Below are positions 53,064-61,406 of a stretch of DNA of 64,000 nucleotides, piece after piece. The notes under the pieces are model-generated. The model was not told the origin of the DNA and made no database searches. It worked only from the letters and a program-made list of their open reading frames with translations. The position numbers and the translations under genes are program-made. Origin of the DNA: Clostridium sp. DL-VIII (lineage in GTDB: Bacteria > Bacillota > Clostridia > Clostridiales > Clostridiaceae); assembly GCF_000230835.1 (NCBI RefSeq), contig NZ_CM001240.1:4552779-4616778 (forward strand), read 5' to 3'. Within the stretch, counting starts at the first letter, position 1. Each line of letters begins with the position of its first letter.

Positions 53064-54185
53064 CTATATATATATTTGAAATTTAATGTCTTCAATTGCA
53101 TCTAAGATAACAACTTGTCCTCTAAGAAATACTTGAGAACCTGTGTTGCTTTCTTTTATTTCTTGATCCTTCATTGTTGAAATATCAATCCCTTGACTCT
53201 TTAAATAATTCTTCTGTTCATCTAAATCAATCTCAGCTCTATTTTGATCTTCAATGCTTCCATCTAGTAATCCATCTAAAACTAAGCTGTCAAAATATCC
53301 GTTGATTGCAGTAATAAGTAAACATTTGTGATCATAATCATTTGGATATTTACCAATATAATTATCTTCAGCTGCTCCCTTAACATCATCATGTACTAAA
53401 TCCATTATGTCTACAATTTTGATTTTCTTAAAATCATCACCTTTATTTTCAATTGTTGTTACAAAGCTGTTTACTGCCCTATCAATTTTAACTTTTTTCC
53501 CATCATTAAATAAAATGAGCTGCCCTGCATCAACTGCTGCATCTCTTTCTTCTTTCTTTAAATGTGGAACATCGATTACTTCTGCAAGTGGAGCAAAAGT
53601 AGCACTTATTGTTAGTGGAGTTCCTGCCAGCATTCCTGCAATTCTTGAACAATATTCTGCTGCAGTATAAGTCTTATCTGCTGTTTTTATATTATCAGTG
53701 CAAAAATTAATTATTCCTTCACTATCTGCTGGACAATGTGGAAGTACAGCTTTAACTTTTATATCTTTAGTATCTCTTAGCTGTTTAATCCAGGTAGCAA
53801 AATCGGTTGCTCTTGAAGTAATATTCGCCTCTGTATCAGCTTTACCATCTGAAGTTAACCCGATCCCCGGAATTACAGCATAATCCCATTTAATTGTCTC
53901 TAGATAATTTTGAGCTTCTAAATAGTCAGCTGCATCTACTGCTTCTACATAAGTCATAACTTGCTTTGGTGGATTTTGATATCCTATCATGGCAAGCTTT
54001 ATCTGCTCCTTACTAAAATCTGATAATCCTTCTGGAATTTCATCTATAGTTTCCATTATTATTGGATTGCTATAGTTTGATGGCATAGTATCTTTTAATA
54101 TAAGTGCCACTATGCCTCTTTTTCCTCTTTGAATTGCAGTAATCCCTGCTTGTTTAAACATGATTTGAATGGATGGTTCTCCCAT
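53064..54185 (-). CDS. xkdK: Contractile tail sheath protein (XkdK)
   Basis: The 373-residue protein is a tail sheath: start PSIQIMFKQAGITAIQRGKR, the GIVALILKDT strand, AVIPGIGLTSDGKADTEANI and a C-terminal DIKFQIYI edge strand. It is shorter than T4 sheath, as usual for PBSX-type tails. Contraction drives the tube through the target envelope. AAGGAGGAA precedes ATG 54185. Confidence 0.95.
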   Translation of the reverse strand: MGEPSIQIMFKQAGITAIQRGKRGIVALILKDTMPSNYSNPIIMETIDEIPEGLSDFSKEQIKLAMIGYQNPPKQVMTYVEAVDAADYLEAQNYLETIKWDYAVIPGIGLTSDGKADTEANITSRATDFATWIKQLRDTKDIKVKAVLPHCPADSEGIINFCTDNIKTADKTYTAAEYCSRIAGMLAGTPLTISATFAPLAEVIDVPHLKKEERDAAVDAGQLILFNDGKKVKIDRAVNSFVTTIENKGDDFKKIKIVDIMDLVHDDVKGAAEDNYIGKYPNDYDHKCLLITAINGYFDSLVLDGLLDGSIEDQNRAEIDLDEQKNYLKSQGIDISTMKDQEIKESNTGSQVFLRGQVVILDAIEDIKFQIYI

Positions 54186-54198
54186 TTTTCATTCCTCC

Positions 54199-54525
54199 TT
54201 AAAATTTGAAATTAACTTTTTCTGCTTTAGGGCTTTGAGGTGTATTAAAAATTTTGTCTTGTATATAATCTATTTTGAGTTTTAAGTGTATCTCTGTATT
54301 CTTTGCTCTTCCTCTTGACTTTCTTATCTTTGCAGCTCTATCCAAAACCTTTATATATCCAATGCTAAAAATTTCTCGCATAGTATCCCATACTTCGTTT
54401 TGAGCTATCAAATCAGCATTCATAAATTCATCCAGTTCAGGGAAATAAATTATTTTCATAGTTATTACATTTAAATAACTATTTCTATTAAAATCTTTCT
54501 GCCTGCTGGTAACATAACGAAGAAC
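54199..54525 (-). pseudogene. Tail terminator gene, 3' part after IS insertion
   Basis: These 109 codons begin VLRYVTSRQKDFNRNSYLNV, continue MKIIYFPELDEFMNADLIAQ and end KVNFKF. They are the C-terminal three quarters of a tail terminator-like (DUF6838-type) protein. The missing start is at 56133-56246. Joining the two parts by removing 54526-56132 gives an uninterrupted 146-residue frame. An internal ATG (MKIIYF) at 54459 might allow a shortened product, but no ribosome site is evident. Confidence 0.75.
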
Positions 54526-54574
54526 AAAAGTGTCTGCGACACGCTCCTTCGGAGAAATTATTATTAGTTAAATT

Positions 54575-54609
54575 AAAAACCATAGAGATTGCTGTTCCTC
54601 TATGGTTTT
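54575..54609 (-). terminator. Hairpin terminator inside the IS element
   Basis: AAAACCATAGAG and CTCTATGGTTTT form a 12-bp stem followed on the minus strand by TTTAATTT, just after the small zinc-ribbon gene. Confidence 0.7.
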
Positions 54610-54613
54610 CTTC

Positions 54614-54808
54614 TTATAGTTTATAACTTTTGCCATATACCCCATTGTATTCTTTAGGTCTCATAACTCCGCCACATTTTTCGCATGAAAAACAAGGCGG
54701 TTCATCTATATTACTTTGATCCATCTCATCAAAGTATTCTACAACCTCCCTAGGTATATTTTCTGTTATTCCACAATTTAAACATTTATATGGTATTATA
54801 TCTTTCAC
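54614..54808 (-). CDS. Small zinc-ribbon protein carried by the IS element
   Basis: The 64-residue frame has two cysteine pairs, CLNCG near residue 9 and CFSCEKCGG near 38, suggesting a zinc ribbon. ATG 54808 follows GGAGGG. It lies inside the element downstream of the transposase remnant and is probably a passenger. Function is unknown. Confidence 0.5.
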   Translation of the reverse strand: MKDIIPYKCLNCGITENIPREVVEYFDEMDQSNIDEPPCFSCEKCGGVMRPKEYNGVYGKSYKL

Positions 54809-54823
54809 TTAACATCCCTCCAA

Positions 54824-56050
54824 CTATGTTGTTGTCGGCTTTATTTTACCATATAGTACTCCTTTTGCAATTGCATATATTTCCAGGATGTTTTCTAATT
54901 TTTCTTTCCCTTCACTTATAAATTTATCTTTAAAATATTCTCGCATCGAGCCGTATCGTGGATACACTATATCATTAAATCTCATCTTACCACCACATTT
55001 AGAACATTTGCATGGATCTACCCCAAAAGACGCAAGAATTCGATATTCCCACTTTTCTATTGATTTCTTAATTTGTATTATTTTCTTATCTATCATCTTG
55101 ATAAATTGATCTTTATCCTTACATCTCCTCGAATACAGTCCAAAATATCTCACCATTTTAAAATTCTTGTCTGGTATATGTATTATAACTTTTTTTATAA
55201 ACTCAAAGACTGACACTTTCTCTATTATTTCTTTATTGTCTTCATGTCTTTTATATTTAAATGTTACACTTTCACCATCATACGCAATTATTCTTGATTC
55301 TGCTATCGCAGGTCGTCCAACATATCTTCCAATATATTTTGCAGCTATCTTTGCTGATTTTATTTCATTTTTAGCATGAACATAAAATCCATCTTTATTA
55401 TTTTTATATATTTTGTTCTTTAATCGTTTAAAACTATCTTTATTTCCTTCTCTTTTATTATTTCATCTAATAATATTTTTGCCATCTCTTTCTTAATGCT
55501 TCATACGAAAAATATTTAAAATTTCTCCAGGTAGTTAGCTTGCCCTTTCCACCTTCTGTAACCATCATGTGGACGTGGGGATTCCACTTTAAATCTCGTC
55601 CAAAAGTATGTATAACTGCTATAATTCCAGGTATAAATTCTTCTTTTTATTTTGCTTATACATCCAACTCGTAACAGCTTTAGCTGCACATTGCGGAAGT
55701 AACTTCAGCCTATCTCTTTCTCTTCCGAAGTAATTTCTAAGTTCCTCTGGTATTGTAAATACCATATGTCTATGCTTTACATTTATTAATTTTCCCAGCA
55801 TTCCATTAACCCAATTATCAACATAAACCTTTCCACATGATGTACAAAATCTACTTTTACAAGTGAACCCAACTTTCTTTATTTCGCCACATTCCTTACA
55901 TTTTAATTCAATATAACCATTACTTATATCCTTGCATTTCATAACTTTTTTTACTTCTGCAATAACACTAGGTCTAATTCTGTTTTTATATCTTTTATAA
56001 AATTCATTCCAATTTTCCTCTAATATTCTTCTTAATTTACTCTTAATCAT
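54824..56050 (-). pseudogene. IS91-family Y2 transposase, frameshifted
   Basis: The frame starts at ATG 56050 with a cysteine-rich zinc-binding domain (CKECGEIKKVGFTCKSRFC followed by TSCGK). It runs to about 55619 and continues in other frames. The HUH motif NPHVHMMV lies near 55570, the tyrosine motif YIGRYVGR near 55320-55340, and a C-terminal CSKCGGKMRF region in 54824-55216. At least three frame changes and internal stops break it, so it is inactive. Confidence 0.85.
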
Positions 56051-56132
56051 TTCATCAATTTACCACATATATTTTCCTAATGCAAGTCTACACCGCGCTT
56101 TCAGCAAGCGCGATTTTTATACTTTCCTATAC

Positions 56133-56246
56133 AATAAAAAAAGAAGGTCTTGAAAAATCCTTCTCTGACTTTGATAAATATACTTTTGTGTCTGGGAATT
56201 TCACAGCTAACATTTCATTAATTGAGTTAATTAATTCATTAATCAT
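56133..56246 (-). pseudogene. Tail terminator gene, 5' part before IS insertion
   Basis: ATG 56246 with GGAGGAGG upstream starts MINELINSINEMLAVKFPDT and reaches DFSRPSFFI, 38 codons, where the IS element begins and a stop follows within two codons. It is the N-terminus of the protein whose remainder lies at 54199-54525. It would be the first structural gene of the tail operon. Confidence 0.75.
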
Positions 56247-56646
56247 GAACCTCCTCCTGTAATCCCTATATTTTTTATTCTTAGTTATTGCACAATTATC
56301 TACATTTCATTATGACTTTATAAAAATCACAAATTTTTCTTAGATTATATGCTTTACCATTTTTTAATTAAAACTCTCGTGCAAAAGCTCCACCTCCTTA
56401 AGGCACTATCAAATAAATTTATATACAAAAAGTACCTAGCCATAAATCTAGCTAGATACTTTCTAAGAAAAAGAGTATTAAGAATATTTGTGAGAGGGAA
56501 CTATCTTCTGTTCCCACTTACTATTATAAGGCTTATTATTATTCATTTCTTATAGTCATTCTCTAATTTTCCTACAATTTTTTTATAATTTCTTTGCAAA
56601 GTGCGTTTTCATTTGTTTATTACAGTAAAAAGTTTGCTTTAATTAT
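56247..56646. other. Leader region of the tail operon
   Basis: No gene is visible in these 400 bases. Two hairpins occur: AAAGTATCTAGC with GCTAGGTACTTT (about 56430-56464), followed by TTTTTGT on the minus strand, and GGGAAC with GTTCCC (about 56496-56518). These may end the upstream gene's transcript. A promoter for the tail genes should lie between them and 56246, but none with both good boxes was found. Confidence 0.4.
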
Positions 56647-57093
56647 CTACTGAGCATCCTCTTCAGGCTTAAAAAGAAAATGAAGAAACATACTTACAGA
56701 TGAAATCTTATATTTAACCTCAAATGAAACCGAATTGCTGTCTTTCATAAAATCATAAATATCCTTTATTTTTACATGCGCAAAATTTGCAATTGTTGCT
56801 ATATCAATGTGATGAATTTTAGTCAAATAACTGATTACTGCCTTATTTCTTTCATCTGGATTTATTTCAGGAATCGAATATAATGTGGCTAACAGCCCTT
56901 TAAAAGGCCCATATTTACCCATTGACATTGTATCTTCATATTTAGAATAATTATCGATTATAGAAGATTCTACTCTTAGTGCTTTAGATAAAATCTTTGT
57001 ATTCATTCCAAATTTATTGATTAAATCGTCAAGCATTTCCTCTATTTTAGGACTTACCTTTAAATTGTATTTATCATCATCTTTAATTCTCAA
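56647..57093 (-). CDS. Possible regulator of the tail locus
   Basis: The 148-residue, mostly helical protein has no family I can name. It contains two helix-turn-helix-like stretches: FGMNTKILSKALRVESSIID and IDIATIANFAHVKIKDIYDF. Its position just upstream of the phage-tail operon in the same direction suggests a regulator. The only in-frame start is TTG at 57093, with AAGGAG 13 bases upstream, so the start is uncertain. Confidence 0.5.
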   Translation of the reverse strand: MRIKDDDKYNLKVSPKIEEMLDDLINKFGMNTKILSKALRVESSIIDNYSKYEDTMSMGKYGPFKGLLATLYSIPEINPDERNKAVISYLTKIHHIDIATIANFAHVKIKDIYDFMKDSNSVSFEVKYKISSVSMFLHFLFKPEEDAQ

Positions 57094-57457
57094 ACCTATT
57101 CCTAGCTCCTTTCTGCTATGTAATAAAAAATTAATTTAATTAGATTTCTCTAATACTAGTTTATTTTGTTATACTTACCCATTTTTTATTCATCCTATAA
57201 CCAATTTTGCAAACAATTACAAAAATTAAATCTTCTATATAAATTATTATTTATATATTTTTCATTATATTCCACTATTTATATGTAAACTGTAATAATT
57301 TTAATTATTCCCCAATTTTAAAACATCATATGTTATAACACCTATACAGAATCCTTCAATATATACTTTCAATAATAAAATTACACTTGAAAAGTTTATC
57401 TGGTAAGTAAATATAAAAATATATAAATACTTAACTATGAACAAATTAAACTTTTTT

Positions 57458-57608
57458 CATATTTTCAAATATTCATATAAAGCTATGAATATTTGAAAAT
57501 ATGTTTGAATGTTTCTATATAAATTGTTTTATAGAAACATATTTATATAGAAATATATGTACAAAGAAAAATATTTTCCTATAAAAATATATAAATATTT
57601 ATAGGAAA
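57458..57608. repeat. Three successive perfect inverted repeats
   Basis: Inverted repeat 1 has 20-base arms beginning CATATTTTCAAATATT (57458-57503, 6-base loop). Repeat 2 is ATGTTTCTATA/TATAGAAACAT (57509-57540). Repeat 3 is TTTCCTATAAA/TTTATAGGAAA (57575-57608). Arms 2 and 3 share a TTTC-TATA core. They lie in a 666-base gap without any gene, upstream of the possible tail regulator; 57094-57457 before them is plain AT-rich sequence. Confidence 0.65.
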
Positions 57609-57675
57609 CATGCGGGTTTGAGCGGTGTAATAATAAATTCGAAATATTTTTAATTTCTTAATTAATTGTAAAAAT

Positions 57676-57722
57676 ATAGGAGCGTAAAAATTTCATTAAA
57701 TATAAAATTTCTACTCTCCTAT
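57676..57722 (-). terminator. Hairpin terminator after HD-domain gene
   Basis: ATAGGAG and CTCCTAT with further inner AAATTT pairing form a hairpin about 40 bases after the HD gene's stop, followed on the minus strand by ATATTTTTAC. Confidence 0.55.
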
Positions 57723-57759
57723 AACACTCTGTATTATTTTAGGCAGGCTTATCAACTTG

Positions 57760-58176
57760 TTATTCTTTTGATAATGCCTTAACTGCTTTTTGATATTTTT
57801 TTATCCTGTCGTAATCTTTTTTTGAAGGCTGCTTAATTCTTGATAAATCCATATTATGTTTTAAATCAGCTAACTTTACATGGCAAGCCATCTTATTTTT
57901 AATGATTCTATCTATAAATTCATCATAACTTTCATCTTTCCGCCTGCTTAATGCATCTAATGCTATTAACACTTCATTTGAAAATCCAGCCTTCTTTAAA
58001 TACTCTAATGTAATATCCGTATCTTCTATTACATCATGAAGAACTGCACATATTCTCTCTGTTTCATCCTCTAGTGATAACATTACTGCAAGTGGATGCA
58101 GAATATATGGATTCCCTCCCTTATCCACTTGACCTTGATGAGCACTAGCAGCAATTATTATAGCCTCTTCAAGCAT
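57760..58176 (-). CDS. HD-domain phosphohydrolase (RelA/SpoT hydrolase-like)
   Basis: The 138-residue protein is a stand-alone HD domain like the small alarmone hydrolase part of SpoT/MESH1. It has AASAHQGQVDKGGNPYILHP with the first His, AVLHDVIEDTDI with His-Asp, and VKLADLKHNMDLSR with the last Asp. It may hydrolyse (p)ppGpp or related nucleotides. ATG 58176 is chosen because GGAGGTG is six bases upstream. It is monocistronic. Confidence 0.87.
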   Translation of the reverse strand: MLEEAIIIAASAHQGQVDKGGNPYILHPLAVMLSLEDETERICAVLHDVIEDTDITLEYLKKAGFSNEVLIALDALSRRKDESYDEFIDRIIKNKMACHVKLADLKHNMDLSRIKQPSKKDYDRIKKYQKAVKALSKE

Positions 58177-58296
58177 TTTGTCACCTCCATAAAAGCGTGC
58201 TTTCAACTCTTTTTTAATATATCAATTTTCTCTCTTACAGGCTACTTGCTATTATCAGTTTTATTCTACCATATAATCTTTGCTTCAAGATCCCTC

Positions 58297-59367
58297 TTAA
58301 CCTATTGTACTTAAAATTTTCTTTAAAACTTTATATGAAACAAATGTTGTTAAAGCTAATATAATTAAATCTATACTTAACATTTTAATTGAATTTGAAG
58401 TTAGATATTCTTGACCTTGTATAACCATATGTCTCCAATCCCTAAATATTATCTCTAATAATATCATATTTATAAATGCACCTACTCCTAAAGATAAATA
58501 TATTACTATAATATTTTCATTAGCTTTAGATGAAAATATCTTACTTACTGTTTCCAATTTAGCTCTTCTCTCTAATACATTAAATATGAAAAACATAACT
58601 CCTATAAATACCATTAAAAATAATATTCCCTTAAATATTACATCTATGTCAGCCACGTAAAATGGACCTTGACAAAATAATATACTTAACCTTTTAAAAT
58701 TTCCATCTGTATATCCGTGTCCATATACTATGTTTCCAAAAATACTATCCATTAATGAACCGTAGCTTCCAAAGTAAGATATAATAACTCTAAATTTAGA
58801 CAAGATGAATATTGTTGACATGCCTAAGGCTATCATACCAAAATAAGCAATTATTGAATTAGAGAATAATAAATCTATTTCAATCATTAATAATATTCCT
58901 AGCGTTCCAAATAGAAGCAATCTAATAACTTCCAATAAAGTCACTGGAAAGAACCCATTTACAATTGACATGAGTTCATTATTCCTTATATATATGGTAG
59001 CCGCCATATATATATACATTAATGTATATAATCCTAAAGTTATCAATAGACATATTAATTCATTGAACTTTATCTGCTTTTTAGTATGTGGACCACTACA
59101 TAAAAACATTGTTGTATTTCGCTTATTATTTCCATTTGCAAAAATATATATAGCTAAAAATATAACTCCTAATATAAAATATTTCCTTAGATCTACAGAA
59201 CTAAAATTATTTGACTGTGCTGTTCCAATCATATTTTTTATTCTCATTACACTTTCTTCTAAAATGCTATGTGCAAAAAATCCCCATGTTATAAGTCCTA
59301 TTAATATAGGAAACTTTGCTGCATTAAACCATTCATAAAGCAAGCCTTTATTTAAATATTTCTTCAT
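58297..59367 (-). CDS. ABC transporter permease
   Basis: The 356-residue membrane protein has about eight hydrophobic segments and a FLCSGPHTKKQIKFNELI loop typical of YtrC/YtrD-like ABC-2 permeases. It overlaps the ATPase gene by 20 bases. It is the last gene of a four-gene GntR/ABC operon. The exported substrate is unknown; in B. subtilis the ytr operon responds to cell-wall antibiotics. Confidence 0.85.
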   Translation of the reverse strand: MKKYLNKGLLYEWFNAAKFPILIGLITWGFFAHSILEESVMRIKNMIGTAQSNNFSSVDLRKYFILGVIFLAIYIFANGNNKRNTTMFLCSGPHTKKQIKFNELICLLITLGLYTLMYIYMAATIYIRNNELMSIVNGFFPVTLLEVIRLLLFGTLGILLMIEIDLLFSNSIIAYFGMIALGMSTIFILSKFRVIISYFGSYGSLMDSIFGNIVYGHGYTDGNFKRLSILFCQGPFYVADIDVIFKGILFLMVFIGVMFFIFNVLERRAKLETVSKIFSSKANENIIVIYLSLGVGAFINMILLEIIFRDWRHMVIQGQEYLTSNSIKMLSIDLIILALTTFVSYKVLKKILSTIG

Positions 59368-60244
59368 AATTCTCCTCCTTGTCCACCTTATAAATGAATA
59401 TATCTTCTAAACTTAGATCTATTTCCTCTATAAATAAAGGCTTTAGTTCTTCAAGACTTTTCACTAATTCTTCATCATATTCATCTGTTACAATTGTAAA
59501 TACTCTTCCAACCTTGGATATTTTAAACGTTCCTTTGAACTTTAAATCTTCTTCATAAATTGGCCTATCAAATGCAACTTGAATTTTTTTAATTTTGTTT
59601 TTCATATTCTCAATTGAATTTTCATAAGATACAACACCTTCATCTAAAATTGCCACATCATCACATATTCTTTCTAATTCACCCAAGTGATGTGAACTTA
59701 TAACTATAGTTGTATTATTTTCAACCACTTCATCTAAAAATATTTTTAATAATTTATTTTTAAGTATTGCATCTAACCCTGAGGTTGGTTCATCTAATAT
59801 TAAATATTTAGCTTTAATTGAAAGTGCAAGCATTATAGAAAGCCTCATTTTCATACCTTTTGACAATTGAAATATATATTTGTTTACTGGTATTTGAAAA
59901 ACTTCATTTAGCTTATTAAATTTATTCTCATCAAAGGTATTATAGGAATATTTATAATATTTTAATATTTCTTTAACCTTAAATTTTGTCTGCATTATAT
60001 TTTCATCTGCAACATAACCTATTTGTCCTTTAACTTCAACATTGTCATAAACTTCTCTTCCATCATAGTTTATGCTTCCACTGGTTGACTTATATATTCC
60101 TGTTAAGCACCTAAGAAGAGTACTTTTACCAACACCATTCGGTCCAATTATACCGAAAATTGTGCCTTCCTTTATCTTTAAATTAATATCCTTTAGAATT
60201 TTCTTTCCTTCTATATCTAAGGATAAATTATTCACTTCAATCAT
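59348..60244 (-). CDS. ABC transporter ATP-binding protein
   Basis: The 298-residue protein has Walker A GPNGVGKST, a LSKGMKMRLSI signature, Walker B YLILDEPTSGLD and the switch His in ISSHHLGE. A C-terminal extension of about 80 residues follows (EEDLKFKGTFKISKVGRVFT). It is of the YtrB type. It overlaps the GntR stop codon (ATGA) and works with the permease encoded next. Confidence 0.92.
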   Translation of the reverse strand: MIEVNNLSLDIEGKKILKDINLKIKEGTIFGIIGPNGVGKSTLLRCLTGIYKSTSGSINYDGREVYDNVEVKGQIGYVADENIMQTKFKVKEILKYYKYSYNTFDENKFNKLNEVFQIPVNKYIFQLSKGMKMRLSIMLALSIKAKYLILDEPTSGLDAILKNKLLKIFLDEVVENNTTIVISSHHLGELERICDDVAILDEGVVSYENSIENMKNKIKKIQVAFDRPIYEEDLKFKGTFKISKVGRVFTIVTDEYDEELVKSLEELKPLFIEEIDLSLEDIFIYKVDKEENYEEIFK

Positions 60245-60627
60245 TTATTATCCACCCCTAATTCAGAAAATATCTCAGATACAAGTTCTAAAAATGAATC
60301 CTTATCTATACCACTGTAATTTGCTTCTAAAATAATCTTTTTTAGTTCTTCTGAAATATGCTGCATTTTATTTTCATCTGCCTTTCTTTTAAAATTGTCT
60401 ACTACATAGGTTCCCTTACCTCTTAAAGTTTCTATTATTCCTTCTCTTTCAAGTTCTCCGTAGGCTTTACTTATAGTATTTGGATTTATTGTAAGAAGTG
60501 CTGCCATTTCTCTGACCGAAGGTATCTTATCTCCTCCCTGCAAAGCTCCCTTTAATATAAGTTCCTTAATCCCTAGCTGTATTTGTTCATAAATAGGAGT
60601 GCTACTCCTAGGATCAATCTTCAGCAT
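60241..60627 (-). CDS. GntR family regulator, YtrA subfamily
   Basis: The 128-residue protein has the short YtrA form: a GntR winged helix (STPIYEQIQLGIKELILKGA, GGDKIPSVREMAALLTINPN, TISKAYGELEREGIIETLRG) and a 50-residue C-terminal helical part instead of a ligand domain. It probably represses its own operon through the palindrome at 61198-61220. The start is ATG 60627, inside the end of the previous gene. Confidence 0.93.
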   Translation of the reverse strand: MLKIDPRSSTPIYEQIQLGIKELILKGALQGGDKIPSVREMAALLTINPNTISKAYGELEREGIIETLRGKGTYVVDNFKRKADENKMQHISEELKKIILEANYSGIDKDSFLELVSEIFSELGVDNK

Positions 60628-61171
60628 TTGCTAATCCCTTTCCTTCTTTCCTCGCTTTTCCACTTTTATTATCATGCTCAACATAATAATCAATTACCAG
60701 TCCTTCTCCTTCATCAACCATTACCAAGTCGATTGAATATTCAATTGGTTCTGGAACATAATCATCATACTTAGGTCGACTTCCTTTAATATCTAATCTT
60801 ACAGGTTCAATTTTCTCTGCTTTATACGGTAAAGCTAATCTCTCTTGAAGATTATTATAATCATCAGTTATCGAATTTTTTTCCTTATCGTTTAGCTCTT
60901 CTATTTTTTCAACCTCTATTTTCCCAAAATCAATTTCTGAAAATGTTAATCTTTTTCTCTTTGAGAGACATTCCTCAAATTCATTTGTCATGTGTAATTG
61001 CCCATTTTTATCAACTACTTCAAGCTTATTATTTTCTAATTGCATAAGAACATCATTTACAGTATCGAAATGTTTTTGCTTCTGATACATTTTTCCATCC
61101 GGATCCATGCATAGCAATGATGTAATCACAATAAAAGCTCCAGCTCCAACTGCAATAATCGATTTTTTCAT
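60614..61171 (-). CDS. Membrane-anchored protein of unknown function
   Basis: The 185-residue protein begins with a hydrophobic anchor (KKSIIAVGAGAFIVITSLLC), the Cys after it being a possible lipid attachment site though the box is weak. It continues with an acidic extracytoplasmic region. It is the first gene of the GntR/ABC operon and overlaps gntR by 14 bases, so it belongs to this system, perhaps as an external sensor. No family was recognised. Confidence 0.65.
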   Translation of the reverse strand: MKKSIIAVGAGAFIVITSLLCMDPDGKMYQKQKHFDTVNDVLMQLENNKLEVVDKNGQLHMTNEFEECLSKRKRLTFSEIDFGKIEVEKIEELNDKEKNSITDDYNNLQERLALPYKAEKIEPVRLDIKGSRPKYDDYVPEPIEYSIDLVMVDEGEGLVIDYYVEHDNKSGKARKEGKGLANAED

Positions 61172-61197
61172 TTTAAAAATCCTCCTAACTGTATTGC

Positions 61198-61254
61198 GTG
61201 TACTACTTTGTGTAGTACACTATTATTATATCTATATATTTCCTAAATAGTCAA
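61198..61254 (-). promoter_or_regulatory. Sigma-A promoter and operator of the GntR/ABC operon
   Basis: TTGACT (61249-61254) and TATAAT (61225-61230) are spaced by 18 bases on the minus strand. Immediately downstream GTGTACTAC-TTTGT-GTAGTACAC (61198-61220) is a perfect 9-bp inverted repeat covering the transcription start. GTGTA/TACAC arms resemble operators of YtrA-type regulators, and the YtrA-like protein is encoded in the operon. Confidence 0.75.
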
Positions 61255-61406
61255 TATTAATTTTCCTTAGTTAAAAAAATGTGTCCATTTTTACTATAAA
61301 ATATATTTTTACATTCTAAATAAATAATACTATAATACAATAAATGTTATAAAAAAATTCATTCAAAAAATATAGACTAGAAATTTAATTTTAAGGAGCT
61401 ATTAAA

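Larger units (their letters stand above)
54526..56132 (-). mobile_element. IS91-family element, decayed, inserted in the tail terminator gene
   Basis: About 1607 bp separate the two halves of the disrupted gene. The left end abuts GAAC (54522-54525), and no target duplication is present, both hallmarks of IS91-type rolling-circle insertion. The transposase remnant reads away from that end, so its 3' end faces GAAC as expected for oriIS. Short hairpins stand at both ends: GTGTC-GCA-GACAC and CTCC-GAA-GGAG near 54530-54555, and CGCGCTT/AAGCGCG near 56092-56112. A two-base AC ambiguity remains at the right boundary. Confidence 0.75.

Noticed and set aside
56494..56520. GGGAAC-N8-GTTCCC as a LexA/DinR box for SOS control of the tail locus
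   Set aside because: Gram-positive LexA boxes have GAAC-N4-GTTC; the spacing here is eight, so it is better read as an RNA hairpin.
57458..57608. CRISPR-like array
   Set aside because: The repeats are inverted, not direct, and have no regular unique spacers.
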